In this document: in pieces, positions 26,519 to 37,000 of the stretch
How positions within the stretch are numbered: position 1 is the first letter of the stretch
How the letters are laid out: each line of letters begins with the position of its first letter
From: Prevotella sp.
Lineage (GTDB): Bacteria > Bacteroidota > Bacteroidia > Bacteroidales > Bacteroidaceae
Reading direction: 5' to 3'
NCBI GenBank assembly: GCA_017458125.1
Contig: JAFTGB010000012.1
Span: 1 to 52,623 of the forward strand
DNA length: 52,623 nucleotides
Made by a program: the position numbers and the translations under genes
The notes under the pieces: generated by a model
The model's input: the letters and a program-made list of their open reading frames with translations, nothing else
Told to the model about the DNA's origin: nothing
The model's database searches: none

Positions 26519-26576
26519 ACGCAGTTAGTTTGTTAGTTTTACGATTTACGAATATACTTTTACTGTTGGTCAGCTA

Positions 26577-27014
26577 TCATCCTGTGGTTATTTCGCGCAG
26601 GGGTTTCATCACGAAGTCGCGCTCATGCATCAGCGGATGTGGGATAGTCAGGTCGGGTTCGTCAATGTGCCGGTCGTCGTAGAGCAGGATGTCGATGTCG
26701 ATGGGGCGGTCTTGGTATGTACGATGTACGTATGTGCCATGTACGGACTTATGGCGACCCATGTCGCGCTCTATCTTTTGCGTCAGCCGCAGCACCTCGC
26801 GCGGTGTGCGCTCGGTAAGGCAGAGGATGACGGCGTTGAGAAACCGGTTGTCCGACTGGAACCCCCATGGCTCCGTTTCGATGAATGACGACTGGCGCGT
26901 CACCTCCCCCACCCTTTCGCCTATCAGCCGTATGGCTGTCAGCAGCTGCTGCTCCCTGTCGCCCATGTTGGAACCCAGTCCCAAGTAGACGGCATGTAAA
27001 TGCTCACCTCTCAA
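26577..27014 (-). CDS. folK: HPPK (folate pathway pyrophosphokinase), TTG start
   Basis: 145 residues; transfers pyrophosphate from ATP to 6-hydroxymethyl-dihydropterin. Motifs are VYLGLGSNMGDR (9-20), ETEPWGF (46-52) and DRPIDIDILLYDD (102-114). Residues 91-100 (VHGTYVHRTY), just before DRPID, derive from in-frame repeats of TATGTAC/GATGTAC type and look inserted. A stop codon lies directly before the TTG at 27014, and there is no in-frame ATG before the conserved first strand, so TTG is the apparent start. That TTG belongs to the heptamer array separating folK from queA. Confidence 0.88.
   Translation of the reverse strand: MRGEHLHAVYLGLGSNMGDREQQLLTAIRLIGERVGEVTRQSSFIETEPWGFQSDNRFLNAVILCLTERTPREVLRLTQKIERDMGRHKSVHGTYVHRTYQDRPIDIDILLYDDRHIDEPDLTIPHPLMHERDFVMKPLREITTG
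26714..26745. repeat. 7-bp repeat array inside folK
   Basis: Units TATGTAC, GATGTAC, GTATGTG and CATGTAC in frame inside folK, just before the catalytic DRPIDID segment. Confidence 0.7.
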
Positions 27015-27059
27015 CTATGAACTATGAATTATGAACTATGAACTCTAAACTCTAAACTA
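27004..27059. repeat. 7-bp repeat array between queA and folK
   Basis: Units TCAACTA, TGAACTA, TGAATTA, TGAACTA, TGAACTC and TAAACTC fill the whole gap. The queA stop (TAG at 27057-27059) and the folK TTG start both lie in its ends. Confidence 0.9.
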
Positions 27060-28199
27060 ATCATCCATAATCAGCATGCAGTCACCGTAGCAGCCGAACT
27101 TATAGCCATTGTCGACAGCCTTCTGGTAAGCCTCCATCACCAGGTCGTAGCCGCCAAAGGCAGCCGTAGCCATAAGCATGGTAGACTCGGGATGGTAGAA
27201 GTTGACAATCATCGAGTCGGCCAGGCCGAACTCATACGGCGGGAAGATGAAACGGTTGGTCCAGCCGTCGTACTCCTTCAGCATGCCGTCAGTGCCCACG
27301 GCGCTTTCGGTTGCGCGCAGCGTGGTGACGCCCACCACACAGACATGACGCCCCTCGGCCTTGGCCTTGTTGACCACCTGGCAGGCTTCTGAGTCGATGC
27401 GCATCTGCTCGGAACTCATCTTGTGCTTCGTCAGGTCTTCCACCTCGATGGTGTCGAAACAGCCTAAGCTGCAATGCACAGTGATGAACGAGAAGTTGAC
27501 GCCACGAATCTCAAGGCGCTTCATCAGTTCGCGACTGAAGTGCAGGCCGGAGGCCGGAGCCGTCACGGCACCCTCGTTGCGCGCATAGATGGTCTGGAAG
27601 TTCTCCATGTCGTCATCAGTCACCGGGCGACGATCCACGATGTAGCGGGGCAGCGGAGCGGAACCCAAGGCGAACAGCTCGCGCTTGAACTCGTCGTGCG
27701 GACAGTCGTAGAGGAAGCGCAGCGTGCGGCCTCGGCTGGTGGTATTGTCGATGACTTCAGCCACCATGGGACCGTCATCCTCGAAGAAGAGCTTGTTGCC
27801 GATACGTATTTTGCGGGCCGGTTCCACCAACACATCCCACAGGCGCAGCTCCCTGTTGAGCTCACGCAGCAGGAACACCTCTATCTTGGCGTCGGTCTTC
27901 TCCTTGGTGCCATAGAGGCGGGCGGGAAACACCTTGGTGTCGTTAAGCACAATGGCGTCGCCCTCGTCGAAGTAGTCGATGACGTTGCGGAATGTCAGGA
28001 ACTGGTCGGTGTCATTGCCGTCGTCATCCTTGACATACATGTCGATGGTCTGGCTCTTGCGGTGCACCACCATCATGCGGCATTCGTCGCGACGGTAGAC
28101 CTTCTCGACGGTACCGTCATCGTTGGCGAAAGCTTTGTGGGGCGGCTCTAAGGCCAGCAGCTCTTCGGGGAGCTTGAATCTGAATTGTGACAGTTTCAT
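27057..28199 (-). CDS. queA: S-adenosylmethionine:tRNA ribosyltransferase-isomerase QueA
   Basis: 380 residues. QueA moves the ribosyl part of SAM onto preQ1 in tRNA, giving epoxyqueuosine. Family segments seen: the opening [47 protein letters not shown], the VHCSLGCF stretch and the C-terminal [20 protein letters not shown]-like region. It is somewhat longer than the E. coli protein (356 residues). It lies in the conserved Bacteroidota cluster ftsX-DUF3098-uppP-truB-queA-folK, 6 bp after truB. Confidence 0.96.
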   Translation of the reverse strand: MKLSQFRFKLPEELLALEPPHKAFANDDGTVEKVYRRDECRMMVVHRKSQTIDMYVKDDDGNDTDQFLTFRNVIDYFDEGDAIVLNDTKVFPARLYGTKEKTDAKIEVFLLRELNRELRLWDVLVEPARKIRIGNKLFFEDDGPMVAEVIDNTTSRGRTLRFLYDCPHDEFKRELFALGSAPLPRYIVDRRPVTDDDMENFQTIYARNEGAVTAPASGLHFSRELMKRLEIRGVNFSFITVHCSLGCFDTIEVEDLTKHKMSSEQMRIDSEACQVVNKAKAEGRHVCVVGVTTLRATESAVGTDGMLKEYDGWTNRFIFPPYEFGLADSMIVNFYHPESTMLMATAAFGGYDLVMEAYQKAVDNGYKFGCYGDCMLIMDD

Positions 28200-28204
28200 C
28201 TGGT

Positions 28205-28239
28205 TTTATTTTCGATTTACGGATTTTCTATTTTCAATT
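28205..28239. repeat. 7-bp repeat array at the truB 3' end
   Basis: On the minus strand GAATTGA, AAATAGA, AAATCCG and TAAATCG: five loosely matching units that encode the last residues and the stop of truB. Confidence 0.65.
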
Positions 28240-28928
28240 CTCACCTGCTCCAGCCACTGGGGAAAGTCGTCGATGGTCAGGCAGTCTTCGATTCGGATAG
28301 CGCCCAGCTGCGTGCGGCAGAGCGCCGTCAGATAGGCCCCGCTGCCCAAAGCCTCGCCGATGTCGCGGGCCAGCGAGCGGATGTAGGTGCCCTTGCCGCA
28401 GCGGACGCGGATGCTCATCAGCATGGTGGCGGGGTCGAAGGCGGTCAGCTCTATCTCGTCAATATGCACCGTCTTGGCCTTCAGCTCAACGGTGGCTCCC
28501 TTGCGCATGAGGTCGTAAGCGCGGTCGCCGGCAATCTTACAGGCAGAATACTGGGGCGGCACCTGCCGGATGTCGCCTTCAAAGCGGGAAAGCGTCTGCA
28601 GTATGAGGTCGCGGGTGATGTGCGCCGTGGGATAAGTGGCGTCCACCTCGTGCTCCATGTCGTAGCTGGGCGTGGTGGCTCCAAGCTGAAGGGTGGCCGT
28701 GTACTCCTTGCTGTCGAGCTGCAGGCGCTCTATCTCCTTGGTCTTCTTGCCCGTGCAGAGGATGAGCACACCAGTGGCCAGCGGGTCCAGCGTACCGGCA
28801 TGGCCTATCTTCACACGCCGTACCCCGCACTTGCGCGACACTCTGGTGCGCACGAAAGCCAAGGCACCGAATGAGGTCATGCGGTAGGGCTTGTTGATGT
28901 ATATGTATTCGCCTTCTAAAAAATTCAT
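28206..28928 (-). CDS. truB: tRNA pseudouridine-55 synthase TruB
   Basis: 240 residues. It makes pseudouridine 55 in the T-loop of tRNAs; the catalytic aspartate is in GHAGTLDPLATGVL. The family segments YINKPYRMTSFGAL and CGKGTYIRSLARDIG are intact. The last eleven residues (RIENRKSVNRK) are encoded by a 7-bp repeat array (28205-28239), so the natural C-terminus appears extended by repeat sequence. The start codon overlaps the uppP stop by one base. Confidence 0.96.
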   Translation of the reverse strand: MNFLEGEYIYINKPYRMTSFGALAFVRTRVSRKCGVRRVKIGHAGTLDPLATGVLILCTGKKTKEIERLQLDSKEYTATLQLGATTPSYDMEHEVDATYPTAHITRDLILQTLSRFEGDIRQVPPQYSACKIAGDRAYDLMRKGATVELKAKTVHIDEIELTAFDPATMLMSIRVRCGKGTYIRSLARDIGEALGSGAYLTALCRTQLGAIRIEDCLTIDDFPQWLEQVRIENRKSVNRK

Positions 28929-29785
28929 TAGTCAACCATTGCAAGTGAGTGTCCCGTCAGCAGCAGAATGATGATGATGCAGCCAACAATGATGCGGTAG
29001 TAGCCAAAAGCCTTGAAGCCGTACTTGGTAAGGAAGCCCACAAACCACTTCATGGCCAATAAGGCGACGATGAATGACACCACACAGCCCAGCACGAGCA
29101 TGGTGATGTTGTGGGTGGTGGCCCACGACGCTTCCTCCTTGACGAGGTCCAGCAGGTCGAGCAGAGTAGCTCCTGCCATGGTAGGCACAGCCAGGAAGAA
29201 GGAGAACTCTGCCGCTTTCTTGCGCGTCAGTCCCTGCGTCATACCGCCGACAATGGTTGCCATGGAGCGCGAGACACCGGGAATGACAGAGATGCACTGA
29301 TAGAGACCGATGCGGAAGGCACGCTTCTCGTTGACAGTGTTGGCGTCGCTGCCCTTGTTGAACAGCTTGTCGCAGTAGAGCATGAAGACTCCTCCCACGA
29401 CGAGCATGACGGCAACGACCTCCACGCTGTCAAGCAGCCAGTCGAGCAGTCCCGACTTCTTAGCCAACAGACCTATCACCACAGCGGGGATGACGCCCAC
29501 AATGAGCAGCCAGTAGAAGTAATACTTGTGTCTGAGCCGCTGCAACAGCGTGCTGCCCTCCGGGGCGGGCGTGTTGTCGAACTGAAAGAAGCGCTTCCAG
29601 TAGAGACACACCACCGACAGGATGGCACCAAATTGAATGATGAAGGTAAAGGCGTGGACAAAGGGGTCGCCCTGCGGGATGCCCAACAGGTTCTGGGTGA
29701 TAATCATGTGCCCAGTGGAGGACACGGGGAGAAACTCTGTCAGCCCCTCAACGATGGAGATGATGATGGTTTCTATCCACGTCAT
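28928..29785 (-). CDS. uppP: Undecaprenyl-diphosphatase UppP/BacA
   Basis: 285 residues with about eight membrane helices. It recycles undecaprenyl pyrophosphate to the monophosphate lipid carrier for cell-wall and O-antigen synthesis and gives bacitracin tolerance. Signatures are EGLTEFLPVSSTGHM (14-28) and PGVSRSMATIVGG. It overlaps the DUF3098 gene by 4 bp and truB by 1 bp, showing tight co-translation. Confidence 0.96.
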   Translation of the reverse strand: MTWIETIIISIVEGLTEFLPVSSTGHMIITQNLLGIPQGDPFVHAFTFIIQFGAILSVVCLYWKRFFQFDNTPAPEGSTLLQRLRHKYYFYWLLIVGVIPAVVIGLLAKKSGLLDWLLDSVEVVAVMLVVGGVFMLYCDKLFNKGSDANTVNEKRAFRIGLYQCISVIPGVSRSMATIVGGMTQGLTRKKAAEFSFFLAVPTMAGATLLDLLDLVKEEASWATTHNITMLVLGCVVSFIVALLAMKWFVGFLTKYGFKAFGYYRIIVGCIIIILLLTGHSLAMVD

Positions 29786-30021
29786 TTCACATCCTCCCTA
29801 TCTTTAGGACGACGGACAACGGCATAAATCATTGAAACAAAGCCGACCAGACACACCAGCGGGGCCACCTTGATGCGGCGTGCGCTGAAGATGTCGGGAT
29901 TGTAGGCTGTCTCCGTGGAGCCTGAACCGCTCATCAGCAGGAAGCCAATAATGACAACCGCCATGCCTACGGCCAGCAGGATGTAGTTTACTTTGTCAAA
30001 GGCAAAATCTCTCTTACTCAT
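29782..30021 (-). CDS. DUF3098 small membrane protein
   Basis: 79 residues with two hydrophobic helices (YILLAVGMAVVIIGFLLMSG and VAPLVCLVGFVSMIYAVV) joined by a loop containing YNPDIFSARRIKVAP, the recognisable DUF3098 pattern. Function is unknown. In Bacteroidota it sits between ftsX and uppP, which suggests a cell-envelope or division role. Confidence 0.85.
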   Translation of the reverse strand: MSKRDFAFDKVNYILLAVGMAVVIIGFLLMSGSGSTETAYNPDIFSARRIKVAPLVCLVGFVSMIYAVVRRPKDREDVK

Positions 30022-30084
30022 TGTTGTTTTAATTTTTCGGGGTTTTCGGGCGGTATTCCGGTATTTCGGTATACCGTTATTCCG

Positions 30085-30966
30085 TCATATCTTATACAGC
30101 TCGCCCGCTTTCATGCGCAGGAACCTGTTGACGGCAAGCCAGGCACAGAACAGCGTGATGAGGATGCCGAAGGCAAACACGCTGCCGGCAGTGATGGACA
30201 GCACCTGCCATGTCACCACGTCCAACAAGCCGGGTTGCTTGAGATAGAGGGCGTAGACACCAAGTCCCAACACCATATTGGCCAGCACGGCAGCCACGAT
30301 GCCCACCCCGACGGCCTGCCTCAGGAAAGGCCGGCGTATGAAGCTCCACGAGGCTCCCACCAGTTTCATGGTGTGGATAAGGAAACGGCGAGCGTAGACG
30401 CTCAGGCGCACCGCATTGCTGATGAGCGTGAACGACACAAAGGTAAGCAGGACGGCCAGCACTAAGAGGACGATGCTGACACGACTCAGGTTGATGTTCA
30501 CCTGGTCCATCAGGTCTTCCATGTAGGCAAGGTCGTTCACACGCTTGTCGTTCTTGATTTCACGGGCTATCCACCGCAGGGAGTCGCGGTTGGCGTAGTC
30601 AGCCTTGAGCTGGACTTCAAGGGTGGCTGGGAACGGGTTGAACCCCAAAAACTCCGTGGGGTCGCTGCCCAGCTCCTTGATTTGCTCACGCGCAGCCTGC
30701 GCTTTGCTGATGTAGTCGATGTTATGGGCGTACGGGCGGTGGTAGAGGTCGCGGCAGAACAACTTAGCGTCGTTGACGCTCACGCTGTCTTTCAGCATTA
30801 TCGTCATCGTCAGGTTCTGCTTCATGTGTGCCGACAGGTTGCGTGCCGACAGCACAAAGAAGACCACCATACCCAGCAGAATGAGCACCATTGTGGTGCT
30901 TATACATAACGTTACGACCTGCATGCCACGGCGGCTGCGGGTCCTTTTCCGTTTCTTACTCATCAT
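30085..30966 (-). CDS. ftsX: Cell division protein FtsX
   Basis: 293 residues with the FtsX layout: a basic cytosolic start (KKRKRTRSRRG), helix 1, an extracytoplasmic domain (about 45-165, with TMTIMLKDSVS), then three helices. FtsX pairs with the ATPase FtsE to control cell-wall hydrolases at the septum. ftsE is not in this window. Downstream, the 63-bp gap to DUF3098 holds 8-bp repeats of CGGTATTC type. A possible promoter lies at 30998-31005. Confidence 0.92.
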   Translation of the reverse strand: MMSKKRKRTRSRRGMQVVTLCISTTMVLILLGMVVFFVLSARNLSAHMKQNLTMTIMLKDSVSVNDAKLFCRDLYHRPYAHNIDYISKAQAAREQIKELGSDPTEFLGFNPFPATLEVQLKADYANRDSLRWIAREIKNDKRVNDLAYMEDLMDQVNINLSRVSIVLLVLAVLLTFVSFTLISNAVRLSVYARRFLIHTMKLVGASWSFIRRPFLRQAVGVGIVAAVLANMVLGLGVYALYLKQPGLLDVVTWQVLSITAGSVFAFGILITLFCAWLAVNRFLRMKAGELYKI

Positions 30967-30997
30967 ATCATTTAGACGTAATACACCTAATTTCGTG

Positions 30998-31005
30998 CAA
31001 AATTA
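30998..31005 (-). promoter_or_regulatory. -7 box of the ftsX cluster
   Basis: TAATTTTG on the minus strand, about 32 bp before the ftsX start. No convincing -33 box. Confidence 0.4.
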
Positions 31006-31049
31006 CAAAATAAAACTGAAATACGCTGCACTATTTAAGAATAATTTTA

Positions 31050-31057
31050 TAATTTTG
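31050..31057 (+). promoter_or_regulatory. -7 box of the radical SAM gene
   Basis: TAATTTTG ends 9 bp before the ATG at 31067, so the transcript would have almost no leader. No clear -33 box was found. Confidence 0.45.
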
Positions 31058-31066
31058 TCCCCCACT

Positions 31067-31843
31067 ATGAGTACCATCATCTATCCTTCACCCATTTTCG
31101 GCCCTGTCCACAGCCGCCGCTTAGGGGTTTCGTTAGGCATCAACCTGCTGCCTGCCGACGGCAAAGCATGCACGTTTGACTGCATCTACTGTGAGTGTGG
31201 CTTCAACAAAGACCACCGTCCCACCCTGCCCTTGCCCACGCGCCAGGAGGTAGCTGCCCACTTAGAGCAAAAGCTCGGGCAGATGCAGCAGGAGGGACTG
31301 CTGCCCGACGTGCTGACATTTGCCGGCAACGGCGAGCCGACGAGTCACCCGCACTTTGCCGAAATCATCGGCGACACGCTGAAGCTGCGCGACCGTTACT
31401 GCCCAAAGGCTAAGGTCAGCGTGCTCAGCAACTCCACCATGCTGCACCGCCAGCAGGTGCACGAGGCACTGCTGCTCGTGGACAACAACATTCTGAAGTT
31501 AGACACCATAGACCCCCTATATATAAATAAGGTGGACCGTCCCAACAGTGCCTACGACGTGCAGCAAATCATTGAGCACATGAAAGCCTTCCACGGCCAC
31601 GTCATCATACAGACCATGTTCATGAGCGGCACCTTCAACGGTGAGTCCGTAGACAACACCGGCGAGGAGTATGTGGGGCCGTGGCTCGATGCCGTCAAAG
31701 ACATCCGGCCGCAGCAGGTGATGGTTTACACCATCGACCGCGAGACACCGGCTAAAGGACTGGAAAAAGCCAGTCGCGAACAGCTTGATGCCATCCGCGA
31801 CCGTGTCATAGCTGCCGGCATTCCCTGCACGGCCAGTTACTAA
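31067..31843 (+). CDS. Radical SAM protein of unknown substrate
   Basis: 258 residues from the ATG at 31067 (MSTIIYPSPIFGPVHSRRLG). The open frame extends upstream but passes back through the divergent promoter region. The cluster-binding cysteines are C35, C39 and C42 in CTFDCIYC, followed by GNGEPTSHPHF, which is typical of the SAM-binding GGE-type motif. Members of this group are uncharacterised Bacteroidota radical SAM enzymes somewhat like wybutosine-type proteins. The substrate cannot be deduced. Transcribed divergently from ftsX. Contains the 15-bp stretch TATATAAATAAGGTG (31520-31534) shared with mtnN. Confidence 0.85.
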   Translation: MSTIIYPSPIFGPVHSRRLGVSLGINLLPADGKACTFDCIYCECGFNKDHRPTLPLPTRQEVAAHLEQKLGQMQQEGLLPDVLTFAGNGEPTSHPHFAEIIGDTLKLRDRYCPKAKVSVLSNSTMLHRQQVHEALLLVDNNILKLDTIDPLYINKVDRPNSAYDVQQIIEHMKAFHGHVIIQTMFMSGTFNGESVDNTGEEYVGPWLDAVKDIRPQQVMVYTIDRETPAKGLEKASREQLDAIRDRVIAAGIPCTASY

Positions 31844-31855
31844 GCGTTCTGTCCT

Positions 31856-32638
31856 CTACAGTTCCTCCTTCGAGATGATACCCTTTTGGGTAGCACGCAG
31901 GAACTCAATGATGTGACGGATGAAGGGTCCGTCAGGCACCTGCTCCTCTATCTGGTTGACGGCATCGAACGTCGACGTTTTGCCGTGGAACACCAATCGG
32001 TAGGCGTTGGCAATATGACTGAGCGTCTTCTCGTCGACACCGTGCATGCGTGCCACATGGTTGTTGACGCCACCATAGCTGCGCTGGTTGGTGCAAATGA
32101 TGTAGGGTGGCACGTCGTGCGAGAAGGTGGTGCCTGCCTGAATCATGCTTCCCTTGCCGACACGCGTCTTGGCGTTCTCGATGACCGAACTGGAGAAGAT
32201 GACACCGTCCTCTATCTCGCAGTCGCCTGCAATCTTGGTGCCGTAGCCGAAGACGCAGCGGTTGCCCACTTTGGTGTCGTGCGAGATATGGGCACCCTCC
32301 ATCAGCACGTTGTCGTTGCCGATGACGGTCTGCCCGCCCTTGTGGGTGGCGCGGTTGACGACGACGTTCTCGCGGAAGATGTTGTTGTCGCCGATGATGC
32401 ACTCCGTCTTCTCGCCACGGAACTCAAAGTCCTGAGGCAGTGCGCTGATGACCGTTCCCTGATGCACCTTGTTGCCGTTGCCCATGCGGGTACCGCTGCA
32501 GATGCTGACGAAGGGGAAGATGATGCAGTTGTCGCCTATCACCACGTCGTCCTCGATATAGGCAAAGGGGAATATCTTACAGTTTTTGCCGATTTTCGCA
32601 CCAGGGGCTATCTCGGCTTTGGGAGAAATATCACTCAT
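31856..32638 (-). CDS. lpxA: UDP-N-acetylglucosamine acyltransferase LpxA
   Basis: 260 residues. It catalyses the first step of lipid A synthesis, acylating UDP-GlcNAc. The left-handed beta-helix hexapeptide repeats are evident (for example IGKNCKIFPFAYIEDDVVIGD), and the active-site histidine lies in MEGAHISHDTKVGN. The C-terminal helical domain (HVARMHGVDEKTLSHIANAYRLV) is present. Unusually it sits directly downstream of the RND efflux operon and could be read from the same transcript. The 30-bp gap carries 7-bp repeats of TTAATGC type. Confidence 0.96.
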   Translation of the reverse strand: MSDISPKAEIAPGAKIGKNCKIFPFAYIEDDVVIGDNCIIFPFVSICSGTRMGNGNKVHQGTVISALPQDFEFRGEKTECIIGDNNIFRENVVVNRATHKGGQTVIGNDNVLMEGAHISHDTKVGNRCVFGYGTKIAGDCEIEDGVIFSSSVIENAKTRVGKGSMIQAGTTFSHDVPPYIICTNQRSYGGVNNHVARMHGVDEKTLSHIANAYRLVFHGKTSTFDAVNQIEEQVPDGPFIRHIIEFLRATQKGIISKEEL

Positions 32639-32668
32639 AACTTTAATGCTTAATGTTTAATGTTCAAT

Positions 32669-34057
32669 TCACTTGCCGCCACCGCCGAGGGCTGTGTAGA
32701 GGCTGATGACGTTAACCATCTTGTTATAGTCGTCGGTGACCTTGTTGAGCTGTGCCGACAACAGCTGCGTCTGGGCGGTGATGACCTCCAGATAGCTGCT
32801 GCCGCTGCTCTTGTAGAGGGCACGGGTGTCCTCCACATTCTTGGTCAGCACCTGCACGCGCTGGGCCTCGATGCGCGAGTTGGCATCGTAGGTGTTGTAG
32901 TTGACCAACGCGTTGCTGACCTCGTTGCCTGCCGACAGGATGGCGTTCTGCCAGGAGTTGAAGGCCTGCTCGTACTGCAGCTTCGACACCTTGAGGTTGG
33001 CGATGAGCGCACCGCGGGCGAAGATGGGCTGCGTGAGGGAGCCGAACAGCGTGGTAAGCCACTTGCCTGGGTTTATGCTGCCGTTGGAGTTGGCGAAAGC
33101 TCCCGTGGCACCGATGGTGATGGTGGGGTAGAACTTCGAGCGGGCAGTCTGTACGTCGTGGAAGCAGGCAGCCAGCTGCATCTCGGCATTATGCACGTCG
33201 GGGCGGTTCTTCAACAGCTGTACGCCCACGCCTGTGGCGAACTCGGCGGGCAGCGACTGCTGAGCCAGCGTCGAACGGGGTATCTGCTGTCCAGCCTGGC
33301 CGATGAGCAGACAGAGTGCATTCTCCGTGGCACGTATCTGACGGCGGAATTCGTTAGCCTGCGTCTGCGTGGAGAGGTAGGCCGCCTCGGCACTCTGCAC
33401 GCTGGTAGAGCGCATGCGTCCTAACTGGTGCTGCAGCTTCATCATGTCCCACGTCTCCTTGGCCATCTGCGACATCTCGGTGACGATGCGCAGCTGCTCG
33501 TCCAGCATGAGCAGGGTATAGTAGCAGTTGGCCACGCCGCTGACCACCGAGGCCCGCACGGCCATCTGGTAGTCCTTGTAGCCTAAGAGCTTCATCTGCG
33601 TGGAACGCTTCTGCGACAGGACATTGCCGAAGAGGTCCAGTGTCCACGACGCCGTAACGGGCAGCGAGTAGGCCTTGGTGGTCACCGACGGGTCGGTGTA
33701 GACGGTGGTGATGCTACCCATGTTGTTTGTCGTGCCGAAGCTGATGGCGGGCAGGAAGGCCAGCTTGGCAGCCTTCAGCATGGTTTCGTACATCTGCACC
33801 GTCAGGGCGGCATTCAGCAGGTTGGCATTCTTCTGCAGTCCCTGCTCAATGAGCTGCTGCAACTGGGGGTCGGTGAACACGGCGCGCCAGGGCAGGTTGC
33901 CGAAGGATGCCGTGTCCTGCACGGCCAGCGTGTCCACGTCGCTGACGGCGTCGCGTATGAGTCCCGTCGTATTGACGTCAGGACGCTCGTACTTATTATA
34001 TAATCCGCAACTGCCCAAAAGCATGGTTGCGGCAGCAAATATCAATATCTTCTTCAT
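32669..34057 (-). CDS. Outer-membrane efflux channel, TolC/NodT family lipoprotein
   Basis: 462 residues. The lipobox LGSC puts the acylated cysteine at C17. Two long helical repeats with the usual SWTLDLFG and ALVNYNTYDANSRIEAQRVQV segments identify an outer-membrane factor of the NodT group. It forms the outer channel for the RND pump encoded just upstream, 9 bp away. Confidence 0.94.
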   Translation of the reverse strand: MKKILIFAAATMLLGSCGLYNKYERPDVNTTGLIRDAVSDVDTLAVQDTASFGNLPWRAVFTDPQLQQLIEQGLQKNANLLNAALTVQMYETMLKAAKLAFLPAISFGTTNNMGSITTVYTDPSVTTKAYSLPVTASWTLDLFGNVLSQKRSTQMKLLGYKDYQMAVRASVVSGVANCYYTLLMLDEQLRIVTEMSQMAKETWDMMKLQHQLGRMRSTSVQSAEAAYLSTQTQANEFRRQIRATENALCLLIGQAGQQIPRSTLAQQSLPAEFATGVGVQLLKNRPDVHNAEMQLAACFHDVQTARSKFYPTITIGATGAFANSNGSINPGKWLTTLFGSLTQPIFARGALIANLKVSKLQYEQAFNSWQNAILSAGNEVSNALVNYNTYDANSRIEAQRVQVLTKNVEDTRALYKSSGSSYLEVITAQTQLLSAQLNKVTDDYNKMVNVISLYTALGGGGK

Positions 34058-34066
34058 AGCTTCTCT

Positions 34067-37000
34067 TTACTTCTCTAACTCGTAGTTTACAGGACGGTGA
34101 GCGTACTGCTCAATCTCGGAGAGTACACCGTGATGAGTATCTTCACCCTCAAACTTCATGGGCGAAATCTTCTCCTGCAGGCTCTGGAAGATGACGAACA
34201 GCGAGGGCACCACAAGCACCTGCAGCAGGGTACCGATGAGCATGCCGCCCACGGCTGCCGCGCCTAAGGTCTGGTTACCGTTCTTGCCCACGCCCGATGC
34301 GAACATCATAGGCAGCAGACCGATGACCATGGCCAACGACGTCATCAGGATAGGACGCAGACGGGCGGCGGCGCCCAGCACGGCCGACCACGTGATGGCC
34401 ATACCCAACTGGCGGCGCTCCAGGGCGAACTGCACGATAAGGATGGCGTTCTTAGCCAGCAGACCAATCAGCATGATGAGCGAAATCTGCATGTAGATGT
34501 CGTTCGCGTGGCCGAAGAGCTGGGTGAACAGGAAACAGCCTGCCAGTCCGAAGGGTACGGAGAGCACCACGGCGAGCGGCAGGATGTACGACTCGTACTG
34601 TGCCGACAGGATGAGGTAGATGAAGATGATACAGAGCACGAAGATGACGGCCGTCGTGTTGGAGGCTTTGGCCTCCTCACGGGTCAGACCCGAGAACTCG
34701 TAGGTGTAACCCTGCGGCAGCACGTCCTCGCCCACCTCACGGATGGCCTGCAGGGCCTCACCGGTGGAGTAGCCGCTTGCCACGGTACCCGTCACGGTGA
34801 TGCTGGTGAACAGGTTGAAGCGGTTGATGTTGGACGGTCCGTAGACGCGCTCCATGCGGCAGAACTCCTGAACGGGCGACATGCCGCCGGGTGTGCGCAC
34901 ATAGATGCTGTTGAGCGACTCGGGCGTCATGCGCGTCTCGGGCGAGCCTTGTATCATCACGCGGTACAGCTTACCGTAGGCGTTGAAGTTCGAGGCGTAG
35001 AGTCCGCCGTAGTAACCCTGCAGCGTGGACAGCACGGTGCTGGGCGACACGCCGGCCTGCTTACACTTGGCCACGTCGACGTGCAGCATGTACTGCGGAT
35101 AGTTGGGGTTGTACGACGTCTGTGCCGTCTGGAACTCGGGGCGCTTGTTCAGCTGGTCGAGGAACTCCTTGGTAATCTCGAAGAAGCGGGTCAGCGAGCC
35201 GCCGGTGCGGTCCTGCATGACCAGCGAGATACCGCTGTTGGCAGAGAAGCCGGGAATCATGGGCGGTCCGAAAGCCAGTATCTGCGCGTCCTTGATGTGG
35301 GCTGTCTTCAGGTATATCTGCGCCAGCACACCACTTGACTCGTAAGGGTTCAGGAAGAAACGGTAGATGCCGTCGCCCTGCCACAGTCCGCTGAGCTTCC
35401 ACCAGAATCCTTTCTGGCGCTCCTCAAAGGGCTTGAGCTTGATGATGAACGTGGCCTGGTCGCTACCAGCACCGGCAATGAAGTTGTAGCCCTGTATCTG
35501 CTCACGGCTCAGGATGGCCGGGTCGGCAGCCAGGATGCTGTCAACCTCGCTGATGACCTTCTTGGTGCGGGCCACCGAGGTGGCAGGGGGCATGGAGACG
35601 GTGCAGAAGATGGTGCCGGTGTCCTCGTCGGGGACGAGTCCCGTCTTGGTGGTAGCCATGGTGCCGATAAGGGCTGCTATGCCGATGATGACGGCAAGGA
35701 TGATGGCCACGGGCTTGTGCACCAGTTTCTGGACGGCATTCTTATACTTGCCCAACACCTTGTCGTAGGCCGTGTTGAACGACGCATGGAAACGGTCTAC
35801 CATCGACATCTTCCGCTCGTGCCCCTCCTTGTCGTGAGGCTTCAGGAAGATGGCGCAGAGCGCAGGCGACAGCGTCAGGGCGTTCAGTGCCGAGATGAAG
35901 ATGCTGACAGCCATCGTCACACCGAACTCGCGGTAGAACGTACCGCTGGTGCCGCCGATGAACGACACGGGAATGAACACTGAGGCCATCACGAGGGTGA
36001 TGGAGATGATAGCGCCCGAAATCTCGTTCATGGCATCAATCGATGCCGTCAGTGCCGACTTGTAGCCTTGGTCCAGCTTGGCGTGCACGGCCTCGACCAC
36101 CACGATGGCGTCGTCCACCACGATGGCAATAGCCAGCAGCAGTGCCGACAGCGTGAGCAGGTTGATGGAGAAACCGAAGACGCTCAGGAAGAAGAAGGTA
36201 CCGATGAGCGACACCGGCACGGCAATCAGCGGGATGAGCGTCGAGCGCCAGTCCTGTAGGAAGATGTAGATGACGATGAACACCAGTATCAGGGTGAACA
36301 CGAGGGTGAACACCACCTCCTCGATAGAGGCATAGAGGAACTCGGTGACGTCGTAGTTAATCTTATAGAACATGCCCGGCGGCATCAGCTTCTGCTGCTC
36401 CTCCAGCTCGGCCTTCACCTGCTTGGCTATCTCGTTGGCGTTGGAGCCGGCAATCTGCTGCACCATACCCATCACCGACGGGATGTTGTTGTTCTTCATC
36501 GACACGCTGTACTGCTGTCCGCCCAACTCTATCTTGGCCACGTCCTTCAGTCTCAGCGTCTGGCCGTTGGCATCGCTGGAGATGATGATGTTGCCAAACT
36601 CCTCGGGCGACTTCAGGCGGCCCGTGTAGCGCATGGCATACTCGTACTGCACGTCGCTCTCCTGGCCGAAGTTACCGGGAGCGGCCTCAATGTTCTGTTC
36701 GGCCAGCACGCCGCTGATGTCAGAGGGCATCAGGTCGTGCTGCTTCATCACGTCGGGCTTCAGCCAGATGCGCATGGCGTAGGTCTTCAGACCGGGGCTC
36801 TGCACGTCGCCCACACCCTGTATACGCTTCAGTGCGGGCACGATGTTGATGTTGGCGTAGTTGGTCAGGAACTCGTCGTCGTAGCGGCCGTCAGAGGTCA
36901 GCGAGTACATGATGACCTGCGACGTCTGACGCTTCATCACGGTGACACCGATGCGCGTCACCTCGGCCGGCAGCAGTGCCTGCGCCTGCGAGACGCGGTT